Positions 1 to 6,899 of a DNA stretch of 18,003 nucleotides are shown piece after piece. Each line of letters starts with the position of its first letter. The stretch's first letter is position 1. The stretch spans positions 1-18,003 of the forward strand of contig CAOPES010000014.1 of NCBI GenBank assembly GCA_948502395.1. The letters run 5' to 3'. Made by a program: the position numbers and the translations under genes. The DNA is from an uncultured Clostridia bacterium (GTDB taxonomy: Bacteria > Bacillota > Clostridia > TANB77 > CAG-508). The notes beneath the pieces are model-generated. The model did not search any database, had not been told where the DNA came from, and worked only from the letters and a program-made list of their open reading frames with translations.

Positions 1-314
1 ATAATCAAACTTTGGGAGAAGAGAAAACAAAAGATATAATTGATAAATTGGAAAGGGTAGGTGATAAAGAAATGATAATTGAAGTTATAAAAAAGGATAG
101 AGAACAACAATGGCTAAAAGGAAGGCAAGAAGGCGAAAGGATTGGAGAAAAACGTGGAGAAATACGTGGTGAAAAACGTGGTGAAAAATTAGGAATAACC
201 AAAGCAATAACGCAAATAGTAAAAGAGATGCTACAAAAGCAAATGAGTGACAAAGACATAATGGACATAGTAAAAATAGACCAAAAGAAGTTAGAAAAAC
301 TAAAAATGGTATAA
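1..314 (+). CDS. C-terminal fragment of an Rpn / PD-(D/E)XK nuclease-transposase family protein (5' end outside window)
   Basis: The reading frame is open from the first bases of the window and ends with TAA at 312-314, so the N-terminal part, including any nuclease domain, is missing. What remains is a highly charged tail: an acidic/basic helical stretch, then a G-E-K-R type repeat at about residues 45-60, then a short helical end with 'MSDKDIMDIVKI'. This glycine-glutamate-lysine hinge followed by a small helical C-terminal domain is typical of the Rpn family of recombination-promoting nucleases / putative transposases common in Clostridia. A TTG at 12 could act as a start but has no convincing ribosome binding site, so I read the gene as truncated by the window edge, not as a 100-residue protein. 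The assignment rests on the tail only. Any protein with a KGRxEG-type linker would look similar. Confidence 0.55.
   Translation, partial: NQTLGEEKTKDIIDKLERVGDKEMIIEVIKKDREQQWLKGRQEGERIGEKRGEIRGEKRGEKLGITKAITQIVKEMLQKQMSDKDIMDIVKIDQKKLEKLKMV
144..191 (+). repeat. Four tandem 12-nt units inside the Rpn-type tail
   Basis: The unit GGAGAAAAACGT is repeated four times with one or a few substitutions per copy (144-155, 156-167, 168-179, 180-191), encoding four G-E-(K/I)-R/L steps. In-frame 12-nt units allow length change by slippage without breaking the frame. The hinge length of such nucleases is known to vary between paralogues. Confidence 0.8.
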
Positions 315-328
315 GATAAATAAAAAGG

Positions 329-360
329 AGCCTAGAAAACTGAAATAAATTTTCTAGGCT
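329..360 (+). terminator. Hairpin after the Rpn-type gene, possible terminator
   Basis: A perfect 11-bp inverted repeat AGCCTAGAAAA / TTTTCTAGGCT (329-339 and 350-360) encloses a 10-nt loop, 15 nt downstream of the stop codon. The following bases are ATCACTTG, with no T-run, so it is a weak intrinsic terminator at best. It may instead be a 3'-end stabilising or processing hairpin. It separates the upstream gene from the prepilin-gene promoter that starts 9 nt later. Confidence 0.5.
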
Positions 361-368
361 ATCACTTG

Positions 369-398
369 TTGACGTAATTCCTTTCTCGACGGTAAAAT
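369..398 (+). promoter_or_regulatory. Promoter of the prepilin-leader gene, with a conserved spacer
   Basis: A -35 TTGACG (369-374) and a -10 TAAAAT (393-398) are separated by 18 nt. The promoter upstream of the second prepilin-leader gene (15712-15741) has the same two hexamers, the same spacing and nearly the same spacer, beginning TAATTCCTTT and containing TCG and GACG. Spacers are normally not conserved, so the shared part suggests recent duplication or a regulator binding there. The ribosome binding site GAAGGAG (414-420) lies 10 nt before the ATG at 431. Confidence 0.75.
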
Positions 399-430
399 AA
401 TAAAAACAGAAGAGAAGGAGAAAAGAATAT

Positions 431-1507
431 ATGAAAAAACATGAAAAAGGAATTACGCTAATAGCACTAGTAATCACAATTATAGTATTATTAATACTTG
501 CAGGAGTAGCAATAGCAACACTAACAGGAGATAATGGAATATTAACAAAAGCAGTTGAAGCAAAAGACAAAACAGAAACAGCAAAAGAAACAGAAGAGCA
601 AATGTTAGAATTGTTAGAAAAACAACTAAATGAAGAAGGAAAAATTACAGTATCAGCATTAAAAGTAGGAGACTATGTAAAATATGGAGACAAATTAACA
701 GCCCAAACTTATGTAACAAAAGAAAATGAAGAGCCAGATACAGGATATGAAACATCACAAACATTTAACACAAATACAACAACATTGTGGAGAGTTATAA
801 ATAAAAAAGCAAATGGAGATGTGGAAATAGTAGCAGTTAATAATACTTTATCAAGTGACGGAACTACTGGTTTATATTTAAAATCTCAAAATGGATTTTT
901 AAATGCTGAGACAATATTAGATAACTTATGTTCAAAGTTATACTCCAATCCAGCATATGGAACAGCAAGAAGTATAAATGTTGATGATATAAATAATTTA
1001 ACAGGGTTTAATCCTGAGACGAGCGAATGGGGAGATAAAGAGTACTATTTAAATAATAGAACGAAGACTTATACATCAGGTGGACCATTTTGGGATAAAA
1101 ACACAAATACTTTTAGAAATGCGACAACAGAAAATCCTATAACAATAGATAATACGTACTACTATTATACAGTGAATGAAAATATACCACTATATGACAC
1201 ACTAATCGAAGAATCAAAAACTTATACAGGAGAATACAAAGAAGAAAATTATCCAATGTTCTATTGGCTGGCTTCTCGTAGCGTGAATGCATATGATAGT
1301 GGCTCGAACTTCAATGTGCACAATGTAGTTAGCGGAAATGTGAACAACTGGTACTTGTTTCATGCTAATCCCAACGGTAGTACTCTCGAGCGTGCACGTG
1401 CGTTTGCAGTTCGACCAATTGTAACACTAAACGCTAATGTTCAACTAAACACAAGTGACATAGCAAAAGACGGAAGTGAAGAAGCAAAAGCCTGGACATT
1501 AAAATAA
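431..1507 (+). CDS. Prepilin-leader surface protein with DUF6273-like C-terminal domain; probable DGR target
   Basis: The 358-residue protein starts with a short basic leader (MKKHEKG) followed by ITLIALVITIIVLLILAGVA. This is a class III / type IV prepilin signal: cleavage would follow G7, though position 5 of the mature part is A, not E. The hydrophobic helix (about residues 8-29) is followed by a charged, Gln/Glu-rich coiled segment (45-70) as in pseudopilins. From about residue 75 'KVGDYVKYG' opens a globular domain with 'LWRVINKKANGDVEIVA', ending in 'YWLASR...FAVRPIVTLNANVQL'. That ending resembles DUF6273 and related C-type-lectin/FGE-like domains found on clostridial surface proteins. 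The 3' part is compositionally different from the rest (see the variable-region entry). ATG 431 is chosen because GAAGGAG precedes it by 10 nt. The gene is monocistronic, with its own promoter and a strong terminator. Surface display through the pilus or pseudopilus system is inference, since no assembly genes are in the window. Confidence 0.8.
   Translation: MKKHEKGITLIALVITIIVLLILAGVAIATLTGDNGILTKAVEAKDKTETAKETEEQMLELLEKQLNEEGKITVSALKVGDYVKYGDKLTAQTYVTKENEEPDTGYETSQTFNTNTTTLWRVINKKANGDVEIVAVNNTLSSDGTTGLYLKSQNGFLNAETILDNLCSKLYSNPAYGTARSINVDDINNLTGFNPETSEWGDKEYYLNNRTKTYTSGGPFWDKNTNTFRNATTENPITIDNTYYYYTVNENIPLYDTLIEESKTYTGEYKEENYPMFYWLASRSVNAYDSGSNFNVHNVVSGNVNNWYLFHANPNGSTLERARAFAVRPIVTLNANVQLNTSDIAKDGSEEAKAWTLK
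1264..1420 (+). other. Putative diversity-generating retroelement variable region (VR) in the 3' end of the prepilin-DUF6273 gene
   Basis: This stretch codes for the segment from 'WLASR' to 'FAVRP'. By hand count 1271-1420 is about 46% G+C, against about 27% in a sampled stretch just upstream (1141-1200). Its codons are dominated by NNY forms scattered at alternating positions (AGC, AAC, TTC, CAC, TAC, AAT, GAT), whereas the rest of the gene prefers A-ending codons. DGRs copy a template repeat into the 3' end of a lectin-fold gene while randomising template adenines, typically converting AAY codons, which gives this kind of pattern. The fixed flanks (YWLASR, SG.V, AFAVRPIVTL) match what I recall of variable regions in related clostridial proteins. 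No reverse transcriptase or template repeat is in the window, so activity cannot be judged here. Confidence 0.6.
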
Positions 1508-1576
1508 AGAACAATAAACATTAAAAATAGCGTTAAAACTTGTCAATAAAAACCTTAAAAAAAAGCACACTATATA

Positions 1577-1624
1577 AAACTTAAATGAAAGAGAAAAAAT
1601 ATACTTTTTCATTTAAGTTTTTTT
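1577..1624 (+). terminator. Intrinsic terminator of the prepilin-DUF6273 gene
   Basis: A perfect 14-bp inverted repeat, AAACTTAAATGAAA (1577-1590) and TTTCATTTAAGTTT (1607-1620), with a 16-nt loop runs straight into a T-run (1618-1624). It lies 70 nt after the stop codon and 20 nt before the prpC promoter. Confidence 0.9.
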
Positions 1625-1645
1625 AGTTTTAAAACCCATAAAATA

Positions 1646-1674
1646 TTGCAAAAAAAAGAAAGTTGTGGTATAAA
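1646..1674 (+). promoter_or_regulatory. Promoter of prpC-prkC
   Basis: TTGCAA (1646-1651), a 17-nt spacer and TATAAA (1669-1674), with a TG one base before the -10 (extended -10). The ribosome binding site AGAGGTG (1691-1697) precedes the prpC ATG at 1703. The tig promoter carries the same TGTGGTATAA core. Confidence 0.7.
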
Positions 1675-1702
1675 GAAAGAGAAAGAAAAAAGAGGTGAAC
1701 AC

Positions 1703-2438
1703 ATGATTAAAGCTTATGCAAAATCAGACATAGGAAAAGTAAGAGAAATAAACCAAGATTCTTTTTACATATCAGACTCCTTATCAGAAGTACAGCTATA
1801 TATGTTGGCAGACGGAATGGGAGGCTACAATGGCGGAGAAATAGCAAGTAAATTAGCCATACAAACAGCCAAAAATTATATAGAAAACAACTTCAAAGAA
1901 ATAGAAAAAGACAGAGACAGCATAATCCAGCTAATAGGAAGTAGTATGGAATACGCAAACATGGTAGTATTTGAAAAATCAAAAGAAAACAAAGAATTAG
2001 AAGGAATGGGTACTACATTAGAAATCTGTTTAATATATAATAATAAAGTATTTATAGGTCATGTAGGAGACAGCAGAATATACAGGATAAGAAAAGAATT
2101 TATGAGAAAGTTAACACAAGACCATAGTTATGTACAAAAATTAGTAAAAGATGGAACAATAACACAAGAAGAAGCACAACACCACCCACAAAAAAATATG
2201 CTAATGAAAGCATTACGGTTGTAATGCATTTGTAGAACCAGATGTTATGGTAAAAGGTTTCTTAAAAGACGATATATTAATAATGAATTCAGACGGGTTA
2301 ACAAACTTAGTATCGGTAGAAGAAATTTTCAACGAAGCAAAAAAAGATATAGAGCAAGCCCCAAAAGAATTAGTAAAAAAAGCAAATGACAATGGCGGTT
2401 ATGACAACATAACAGTTATAATCATAAAAAACATATAA
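1703..2438 (+). pseudogene. prpC: PP2C-family Ser/Thr phosphatase PrpC, broken by a one-base insertion
   Basis: This is the phosphatase partner of the PASTA kinase encoded next; it would dephosphorylate the kinase and its substrates using two Mn/Mg ions. All PP2C motifs are readable: NQDS (17-20), ADGMGG (36-41), GMGTTLE (101-107), GHVGDSR (119-125), LTQDHS (137-142) and, after the shift, MNSDGLTNLV and GGYDNITVI. The frame breaks after residue 171: an extra C at 2216 (ATTACGGTTG) gives Leu then stop at 2222-2224. Removing it restores LGCNAFVEPDVMVKG and a 244-residue protein, the normal family length. Start ATG 1703 has a good ribosome binding site (AGAGGTG); the upstream in-frame codons from 1646 lie inside the promoter. 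A 63-codon downstream frame (from 2247) is just the C-terminal half. Because everything else is conserved, a sequencing error is at least as likely as real inactivation. Confidence 0.9.
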
Positions 2439-2464
2439 ACCGTTAAGGAAGGAATGAAAAAGAT

Positions 2465-4432
2465 ATGAATTTAGAAGGAAAACTACTAGGTAGTCGATAT
2501 GAGATAATCGAAAAAGTAGGAAATGGTGGAATGGCCACCGTATATAAAGCAATCGATAAAGTCTTAAAAAGAAATGTTGCAGTAAAAATTCTAAGAGATG
2601 AATTCACAACAGACGAAGAATTCATAAGAAGATTTGAAGCAGAAGCACAATCAGCAGCAAGACTAGCACATGCAAACATAGTATCAATATATGACGTAGG
2701 TGTTGACGGAAACTTATATTACATAGTAATGGAACTAATACAAGGAAAAACACTAAAAGAAATCATACTAAAAGAAAGAGGACCACTACCTTGGAAATGG
2801 TCAATAAATATGGCAATACAAATAGCATCAGCATTAGAAATGGCACACAGAAACAATATTGTACATAGAGACATAAAGCCACATAACATAATAGTAACAG
2901 AAGACGGAGTAGCAAAAGTAACAGACTTTGGAATAGCAAAAGCTGTATCAAACTCAACAATAACAGCATTTGGAACAACAATAGGCTCAGTACATTACTT
3001 TTCACCAGAGCATGCAAGGGGAGGATTTACAGACGCAAAATCTGACTTGTATTCCTTAGGGGTAGTAATGTATGAAATGGTAACAGGAAGAGTACCTTTT
3101 GACGCAGATACACCAGTATCAGTAGCTTTAAAACATATGCAAGAAGACCCAGAAGAACCAATAGAAATAAATCCAAATGTACCATCAGCTGTAAACAAAA
3201 TAATAATGAGAGCATTACAAAAAGACACAACACTAAGATATCAAACAGCATCTGAAATGCTAGAAGACCTAAGAAAAGCATTAAAAGACCCAGACGGAGA
3301 ATTTATAGAAGACGTAGAATATGACCCAACAGCAAGAACACAAGTAATAAACAGAAATCAATATAGAAACGCCAAAAACAACAATAGCAAAAAAGAAAAT
3401 AAATTTATAGCATTCATAAAGAACCATAAGAAATTAAGTGTATTTATAGGATTAATACTATTATTCGCACTAAGCTTAGGTGGAACAATGTTAGCCTTAA
3501 ACTTAACAAACCCAGCAGAAGTAAAAGTTCCTGACATAATAGGAATATCACAAGAAGAAGCAAAAGCGAAAATAGAAGAAGCTAAACTAAAATATGAAGT
3601 AGAAAAAGAAGAATATAACAAAGACGTGCCAGAAGGACATATCATATCTCTAAAAACAGAAATAGGAAATCACGTAAAAGACGTAACAAACTTACCAGCA
3701 GTAAAAGAAGGTAGTACAATAAGAGTAATAGTAAGTAAAGGCCAAGAAAAAACAACAGTGCCAAAGGTTGTAGGATTAGAAAAAGAAGAAGCAGAACAAG
3801 CTTTAAAAGATGCTAAACTAGAAGTAGAAATAATAGAAGAAACAAGCAAAAAGGTAGAAGAAGGCTATGTAATTAGTCAAGAAACAGACCCTGATACAGA
3901 AGCTTTTGCAGGAGATACAGTAAAAATTCATGTAAGTACAGGAACAGGTATAAAACAAGTAAATGTTATAAGTGTAGCTGGAAAAACAGAAGCAGATGCT
4001 AAAAAAGCACTTGAAGCTTTAGGTTTAAAGGTTAATATAGCTTATGACGAAGATTCATCAAAAGATAATGGCACAGTTTTAAAACAAAGTATTGAAGCTG
4101 GCAAGACTGTTGATGAAGGTACAACTGTAACTGTTACAGTAAATAAATTGGCTGAAATGAAACAAGGAAAAGTAACTGTAAATTTAAAATCACTATTAAA
4201 CTATACTCCAACTAAGGATGAAGATGGAGAAGAAGTAATAGAAAAAGGAAAAGTTAAAATAGTAGTTGGAAATGATACAATTTATAATGAAACAAAGGAA
4301 AAGACTTCAACTAATATAACCACAAGTTTTAGTGCAAAAGGAAATGTAACTATAAAAGTTTATGTGGACGATATTTTGAAGGGAACAAAGGAAATTAATT
4401 TGAACACTACAACATCTTGTACGTTTGAATAA
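2465..4432 (+). CDS. prkC: PASTA-domain Ser/Thr protein kinase (PrkC / Stk1 type)
   Basis: A 655-residue transmembrane kinase that senses muropeptides or lipid II and phosphorylates cell-wall, division and translation proteins. It has a glycine loop GNGGMATVY (19-27), catalytic K41 (VAVKIL), HRDIKPHN (134-141), DFGIAK (154-159), an activation loop with several Thr/Ser (162-175) and APE replaced by SPE (180-182). A juxtamembrane linker rich in Asn and Lys (296-320) leads to one membrane helix (about 323-346). Three PASTA repeats follow outside: about 354-426, 430-493 and 498-560, and then a Lys/Glu/Thr-rich beta-type tail of about 90 residues ending at 655. B. subtilis PrkC is about the same length. 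The gene starts 26 nt after prpC, behind AAGGAAGG, so the two are probably co-transcribed. It ends before a terminator hairpin, so rsgA is not simply the next gene of the operon as in Bacillus. Confidence 0.96.
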   Translation: MNLEGKLLGSRYEIIEKVGNGGMATVYKAIDKVLKRNVAVKILRDEFTTDEEFIRRFEAEAQSAARLAHANIVSIYDVGVDGNLYYIVMELIQGKTLKEIILKERGPLPWKWSINMAIQIASALEMAHRNNIVHRDIKPHNIIVTEDGVAKVTDFGIAKAVSNSTITAFGTTIGSVHYFSPEHARGGFTDAKSDLYSLGVVMYEMVTGRVPFDADTPVSVALKHMQEDPEEPIEINPNVPSAVNKIIMRALQKDTTLRYQTASEMLEDLRKALKDPDGEFIEDVEYDPTARTQVINRNQYRNAKNNNSKKENKFIAFIKNHKKLSVFIGLILLFALSLGGTMLALNLTNPAEVKVPDIIGISQEEAKAKIEEAKLKYEVEKEEYNKDVPEGHIISLKTEIGNHVKDVTNLPAVKEGSTIRVIVSKGQEKTTVPKVVGLEKEEAEQALKDAKLEVEIIEETSKKVEEGYVISQETDPDTEAFAGDTVKIHVSTGTGIKQVNVISVAGKTEADAKKALEALGLKVNIAYDEDSSKDNGTVLKQSIEAGKTVDEGTTVTVTVNKLAEMKQGKVTVNLKSLLNYTPTKDEDGEEVIEKGKVKIVVGNDTIYNETKEKTSTNITTSFSAKGNVTIKVYVDDILKGTKEINLNTTTSCTFE

Positions 4433-4479
4433 AATTTTTTGATACATGACAAAAAGTTTTGAGTATGATTAATTATTAG

Positions 4480-4510
4480 AAAAGGAACGAGTTTTTCGTT
4501 CCTTTTGCTT
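4480..4510 (+). terminator. Terminator after prkC
   Basis: An 11-bp perfect stem AAAAGGAACGA / TCGTTCCTTTT (4480-4490, 4496-4506) with a 5-nt loop, followed by GCTTTT. The U-run is formed by the stem's own TTTT plus the following TTTT. It isolates prpC-prkC from the MNT/HEPN module. Confidence 0.75.
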
Positions 4511-4539
4511 TTGACAAAATAAGATAATAGTGTTAAAAT
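4511..4539 (+). promoter_or_regulatory. Strong promoter of the MNT/HEPN module (reads on into rsgA-rpe)
   Basis: Consensus -35 TTGACA (4511-4516), 17-nt spacer and TAAAAT (4534-4539), immediately after the prkC terminator. No other promoter or terminator is evident up to rsgA, so rsgA and rpe probably depend on it. The 81 nt between -10 and the first ATG contain no gene. Confidence 0.8.
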
Positions 4540-4620
4540 ATGCATTAAATAATGACGGAGAAATAATAAAAATAAAAGGAAAAGATAAGGGTACACAAAA
4601 GGAATATAGGGAGAGAAAAA

Positions 4621-4908
4621 ATGAAATATGGATTAAATGAAGAAACATATAAGTTAATAAAAGAAGTTGTAGAAAGAAACTCTAAATACAAATTTAAAAT
4701 ATTTGGTTCAAGGGCAAAAGGGACATACAAAAGTAACTCAGATATAGACATAGCAATATTTGAAAATTTAACACAAGAAGACAAATTTAAAATAAAAAAC
4801 GAAATAGACGAATTAAATATAATTTATAAAATAGATTTAGTATTTATTGAAGAAAATATCAAAAAAGAATTACTAGAATCAATAAAAAGAGAAGGAGTTG
4901 AATTTTAA
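4621..4908 (+). CDS. MNT-type nucleotidyltransferase (MntA-like antitoxin / AMP-transferase)
   Basis: A 95-residue minimal nucleotidyltransferase. The signature GS-x10-DxD is exact: G29-S30, then D41 and D43 (SDIDIAIF), with the third acidic residue D72 in 'KIDLVFIEE'. In the characterised HepT/MntA systems this small enzyme is the antitoxin that adds AMP residues to a tyrosine of the HEPN toxin. A ribosome binding site GGGAGAG (4609-4615) precedes ATG 4621. The stop codon shares a base with the start of the next gene (TAATG), so the two are translationally coupled. The order antitoxin then HEPN, and the HI0073/HI0074-like partner, leave open that this is a housekeeping nucleotidyltransferase pair, not a toxin system. 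Confidence 0.85.
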   Translation: MKYGLNEETYKLIKEVVERNSKYKFKIFGSRAKGTYKSNSDIDIAIFENLTQEDKFKIKNEIDELNIIYKIDLVFIEENIKKELLESIKREGVEF

Positions 4909-5288
4909 TGGAGAGATTTGAAGAAAGAAAGCAAGACTTAATAAAAGCAAGTAATAGACTAGAAGAAGCACTAACAGAAGGAATTAGTGATTTAGCAATT
5001 GACGGTGTACTACATAGATTTGAATTTACTTTTGAACTTGCGTGGAAAACAATGAAAGATTATCTAGAATATCAAGGAATAACAGGTAAGATAGGAAGTC
5101 CAAGAGAAATTATAAAAGAAGCATTTGCAGCAGGGATAATCGAAGACGGAGAAATATGGATAAAAATGATGCTTTCAAGGAATGAACTATCACATTTATA
5201 TGACGAAGAAGCATCAAGACAAATATACAATAGTATAAAAGAAAACTATATGAGTGAAATAAAGAAACTAGTGAACAAATTGAATTAG
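4908..5288 (+). CDS. HEPN-domain partner (HI0074-like / HepT-like toxin)
   Basis: A 126-residue all-helical protein of the nucleotidyltransferase substrate-binding family (HI0074 type), recognised by 'MERFEERKQDLIKASNRL' at the start and 'RFEFTFELAWKTMKDYL' at about 37-53. The HEPN active-site motif R-x4-H-x-Y is present as RNELSHLY (R91, H96, Y98). In HepT toxins R and H form the RNase site, and the Y is the residue AMPylated by MntA. It overlaps the MNT gene by one base and stops 34 nt before rsgA. Motif preservation on both genes suggests a working pair; toxicity is not shown by sequence. Confidence 0.85.
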   Translation: MERFEERKQDLIKASNRLEEALTEGISDLAIDGVLHRFEFTFELAWKTMKDYLEYQGITGKIGSPREIIKEAFAAGIIEDGEIWIKMMLSRNELSHLYDEEASRQIYNSIKENYMSEIKKLVNKLN

Positions 5289-5322
5289 AGATGTGTCCCA
5301 AAGTGAACACAAGGAGGAATTA

Positions 5323-6216
5323 ATGCAAGGAATTATAATAGAAAGCATATCAAACTTATATAAAATAGCAGTAGAAGAGCCAAAAAAGCAAATTTATGAA
5401 GCAACAGCAAGGGGAAAATTCAAAAAAGAAGAAATTAGCCCTGTTGTTGGAGATATAGTAGAAATAGAAATAATAGAAGAAGAAAAGAAAACAGCAGTAA
5501 TAAATAAAATAGAAGAAAGAAAAGTATATGTAAAAAGACCAAAACTTGCAAATATTACACAAATTGTTTTCGTAGTATCAAGTAAAGACCCAAAACCAGA
5601 CTTACTTATGCTTGATAAACAACTCGCATTTGCAGAATTTCTAGGTATAAAAGCAATAATAGTCTTAAACAAAACAGACTTAGACAAAGACAAGCAATTT
5701 ATGCACATAAAAAATATTTACCAAAAAGTAGGATATACAGTTATAGAAACAGAAGCAAAAAGTCAAAAAGGAGTAGAAGACTTAAAACAAGCATTAAAAG
5801 ATAATATAAATGCATTTTCAGGAAATTCAGGAGTAGGAAAATCTACATTAATTAATGCAATTTTTAACACAGATATAACCCAAGAAGGAGAAATAAGCAA
5901 AAAAAATAAACGTGGAAAAAATACAACAACAGCAATAAAATTGTATGAAATTGATAATAATACATATATTGCAGACACCCCCGGATTTTCAACTTTTGAT
6001 ATTTCTGAAATAGAAAGCAAAGATTTAGACCAATATTTTAAGGAATTTAAAGAAAATATAGAAAATTGTGAATTTGTAGGATGTACACATATAAAAGAAC
6101 AAAACTGTGGAATTAAAGAAGCGATTAATAAGGGAACGATAACAGAAGAAAGGTATAAAAGATTTTGTAAAATATATGAAGAACTAAAAGAAAAGGAGAA
6201 TAGGAAAAAATGGTAA
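5323..6216 (+). CDS. rsgA: Ribosome small-subunit-dependent GTPase RsgA (YloQ/CpgA)
   Basis: A circularly permuted GTPase that checks 30S subunit maturation. In 297 residues: an N-terminal OB fold (about 1-70), then permuted G motifs G4 NKTD (116-119), G1 GNSGVGKS (167-174), a Thr-rich switch RGKNTTT (197-203) and G3 DTPG (218-221), and finally a zinc-binding helical domain with C249, C254, H256 and C262. I start at ATG 5323, six nt after AAGGAGG (5311-5317). The in-frame GTG at 5293 would add ten residues with no homologous role and would put the ribosome binding site inside the coding region. It overlaps rpe by 7 nt. Confidence 0.95.
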   Translation: MQGIIIESISNLYKIAVEEPKKQIYEATARGKFKKEEISPVVGDIVEIEIIEEEKKTAVINKIEERKVYVKRPKLANITQIVFVVSSKDPKPDLLMLDKQLAFAEFLGIKAIIVLNKTDLDKDKQFMHIKNIYQKVGYTVIETEAKSQKGVEDLKQALKDNINAFSGNSGVGKSTLINAIFNTDITQEGEISKKNKRGKNTTTAIKLYEIDNNTYIADTPGFSTFDISEIESKDLDQYFKEFKENIENCEFVGCTHIKEQNCGIKEAINKGTITEERYKRFCKIYEELKEKENRKKW

Positions 6217-6899
6217 ATGATTTTGAAGTATCAACATCAATACTTTCACTAAAAAAAGGAGAAGAAAACAGTGCTTTTTTAGAGCTAGAAGCGGCAAAAA
6301 CAGATTATTTTCATATTGATGTCATGGACGGAAAATTTGTAGAAAAAGACACATATCAAAAAATGCTAGAATATGCAGCGTATATAAGAAGAATTTCAAA
6401 CTTGCCACTAGACGTACATTTAATGGTAGAAGACGTTAAATCAGCAATTAACGACTTTTTAGCAGTAGAACCAAACATTATAACATTTCATTTAGAAGCT
6501 TGTAAAAACAAAGAAGAAGTATATGAAATGATAAAATATATAAAACAAAACAATTGTAAAGTGGGCATTTCTATAAAGCCAAATACAAAAATAGAAGAAA
6601 TATACGAATTTTTACCACTTATCCATATGTGTTTAGTTATGACAGTAGAGCCAGGAAAAGGCGGACAAACATTACTAATAGATATGGTAGAAAAGATATC
6701 AACATTAAGAAAATATGTGGACAAAAATGATATAGATATTGATATTGAAGCAGACGGCGGAATAAATTTAAATACAGCAGATAAGGTAAAGGAAGCAGGT
6801 GCAAATATTTTAGTTGCAGGAACTGCAATTTTAATGGCAAAAGATTATAGTGTAATAATAAAAGAATTAAAAAAAGGTGTTTTTGGGGACAGACCTTAA
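6210..6899 (+). CDS. rpe: Ribulose-phosphate 3-epimerase, C-terminus written by a repeat element
   Basis: A TIM-barrel enzyme interconverting ribulose-5-phosphate and xylulose-5-phosphate in the pentose phosphate pathway. Of 229 residues, the motifs are S-T-S-I-L-S (8-13, usually SPSIL), HIDVMDG (35-41) with metal ligands H35 and D37, DVHLMV (68-73) with H70, MTVEPGKGGQ (144-153, usually MSVNPGFGGQ), and EADGGIN (180-186) with catalytic D182. F-to-K in the phosphate loop and P-to-T near the start are departures from the canonical enzyme, so substrate range may differ. ATG 6210 overlaps rsgA by 7 nt, preceded by AAAAGGAG. The last six codons (VFGDRP) and the stop lie inside the left arm of a long inverted repeat. 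Confidence 0.9.
   Translation: MVNDFEVSTSILSLKKGEENSAFLELEAAKTDYFHIDVMDGKFVEKDTYQKMLEYAAYIRRISNLPLDVHLMVEDVKSAINDFLAVEPNIITFHLEACKNKEEVYEMIKYIKQNNCKVGISIKPNTKIEEIYEFLPLIHMCLVMTVEPGKGGQTLLIDMVEKISTLRKYVDKNDIDIDIEADGGINLNTADKVKEAGANILVAGTAILMAKDYSVIIKELKKGVFGDRP

Noticed and set aside
85..570. 161-codon minus-strand frame over the start of the prepilin gene
   Set aside because: It is the antisense of the Rpn tail and prepilin leader, rich in Leu/Phe/Ser from A-rich coding DNA, with no ribosome binding site. The same reasoning excludes the other long minus-strand frames opposite prkC, tig, clpP and the leucine-rich-repeat gene.
2205..2260. Programmed ribosomal frameshifting in prpC
   Set aside because: There is no slippery heptamer, pseudoknot or internal Shine-Dalgarno at the shift site, and programmed shifting is not known for this family.
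5293..5322. GTG 5293 as the start of rsgA
   Set aside because: AAGGAGG at 5311-5317 would lie inside the coding region. ATG 5323 has ideal spacing and matches the family start.
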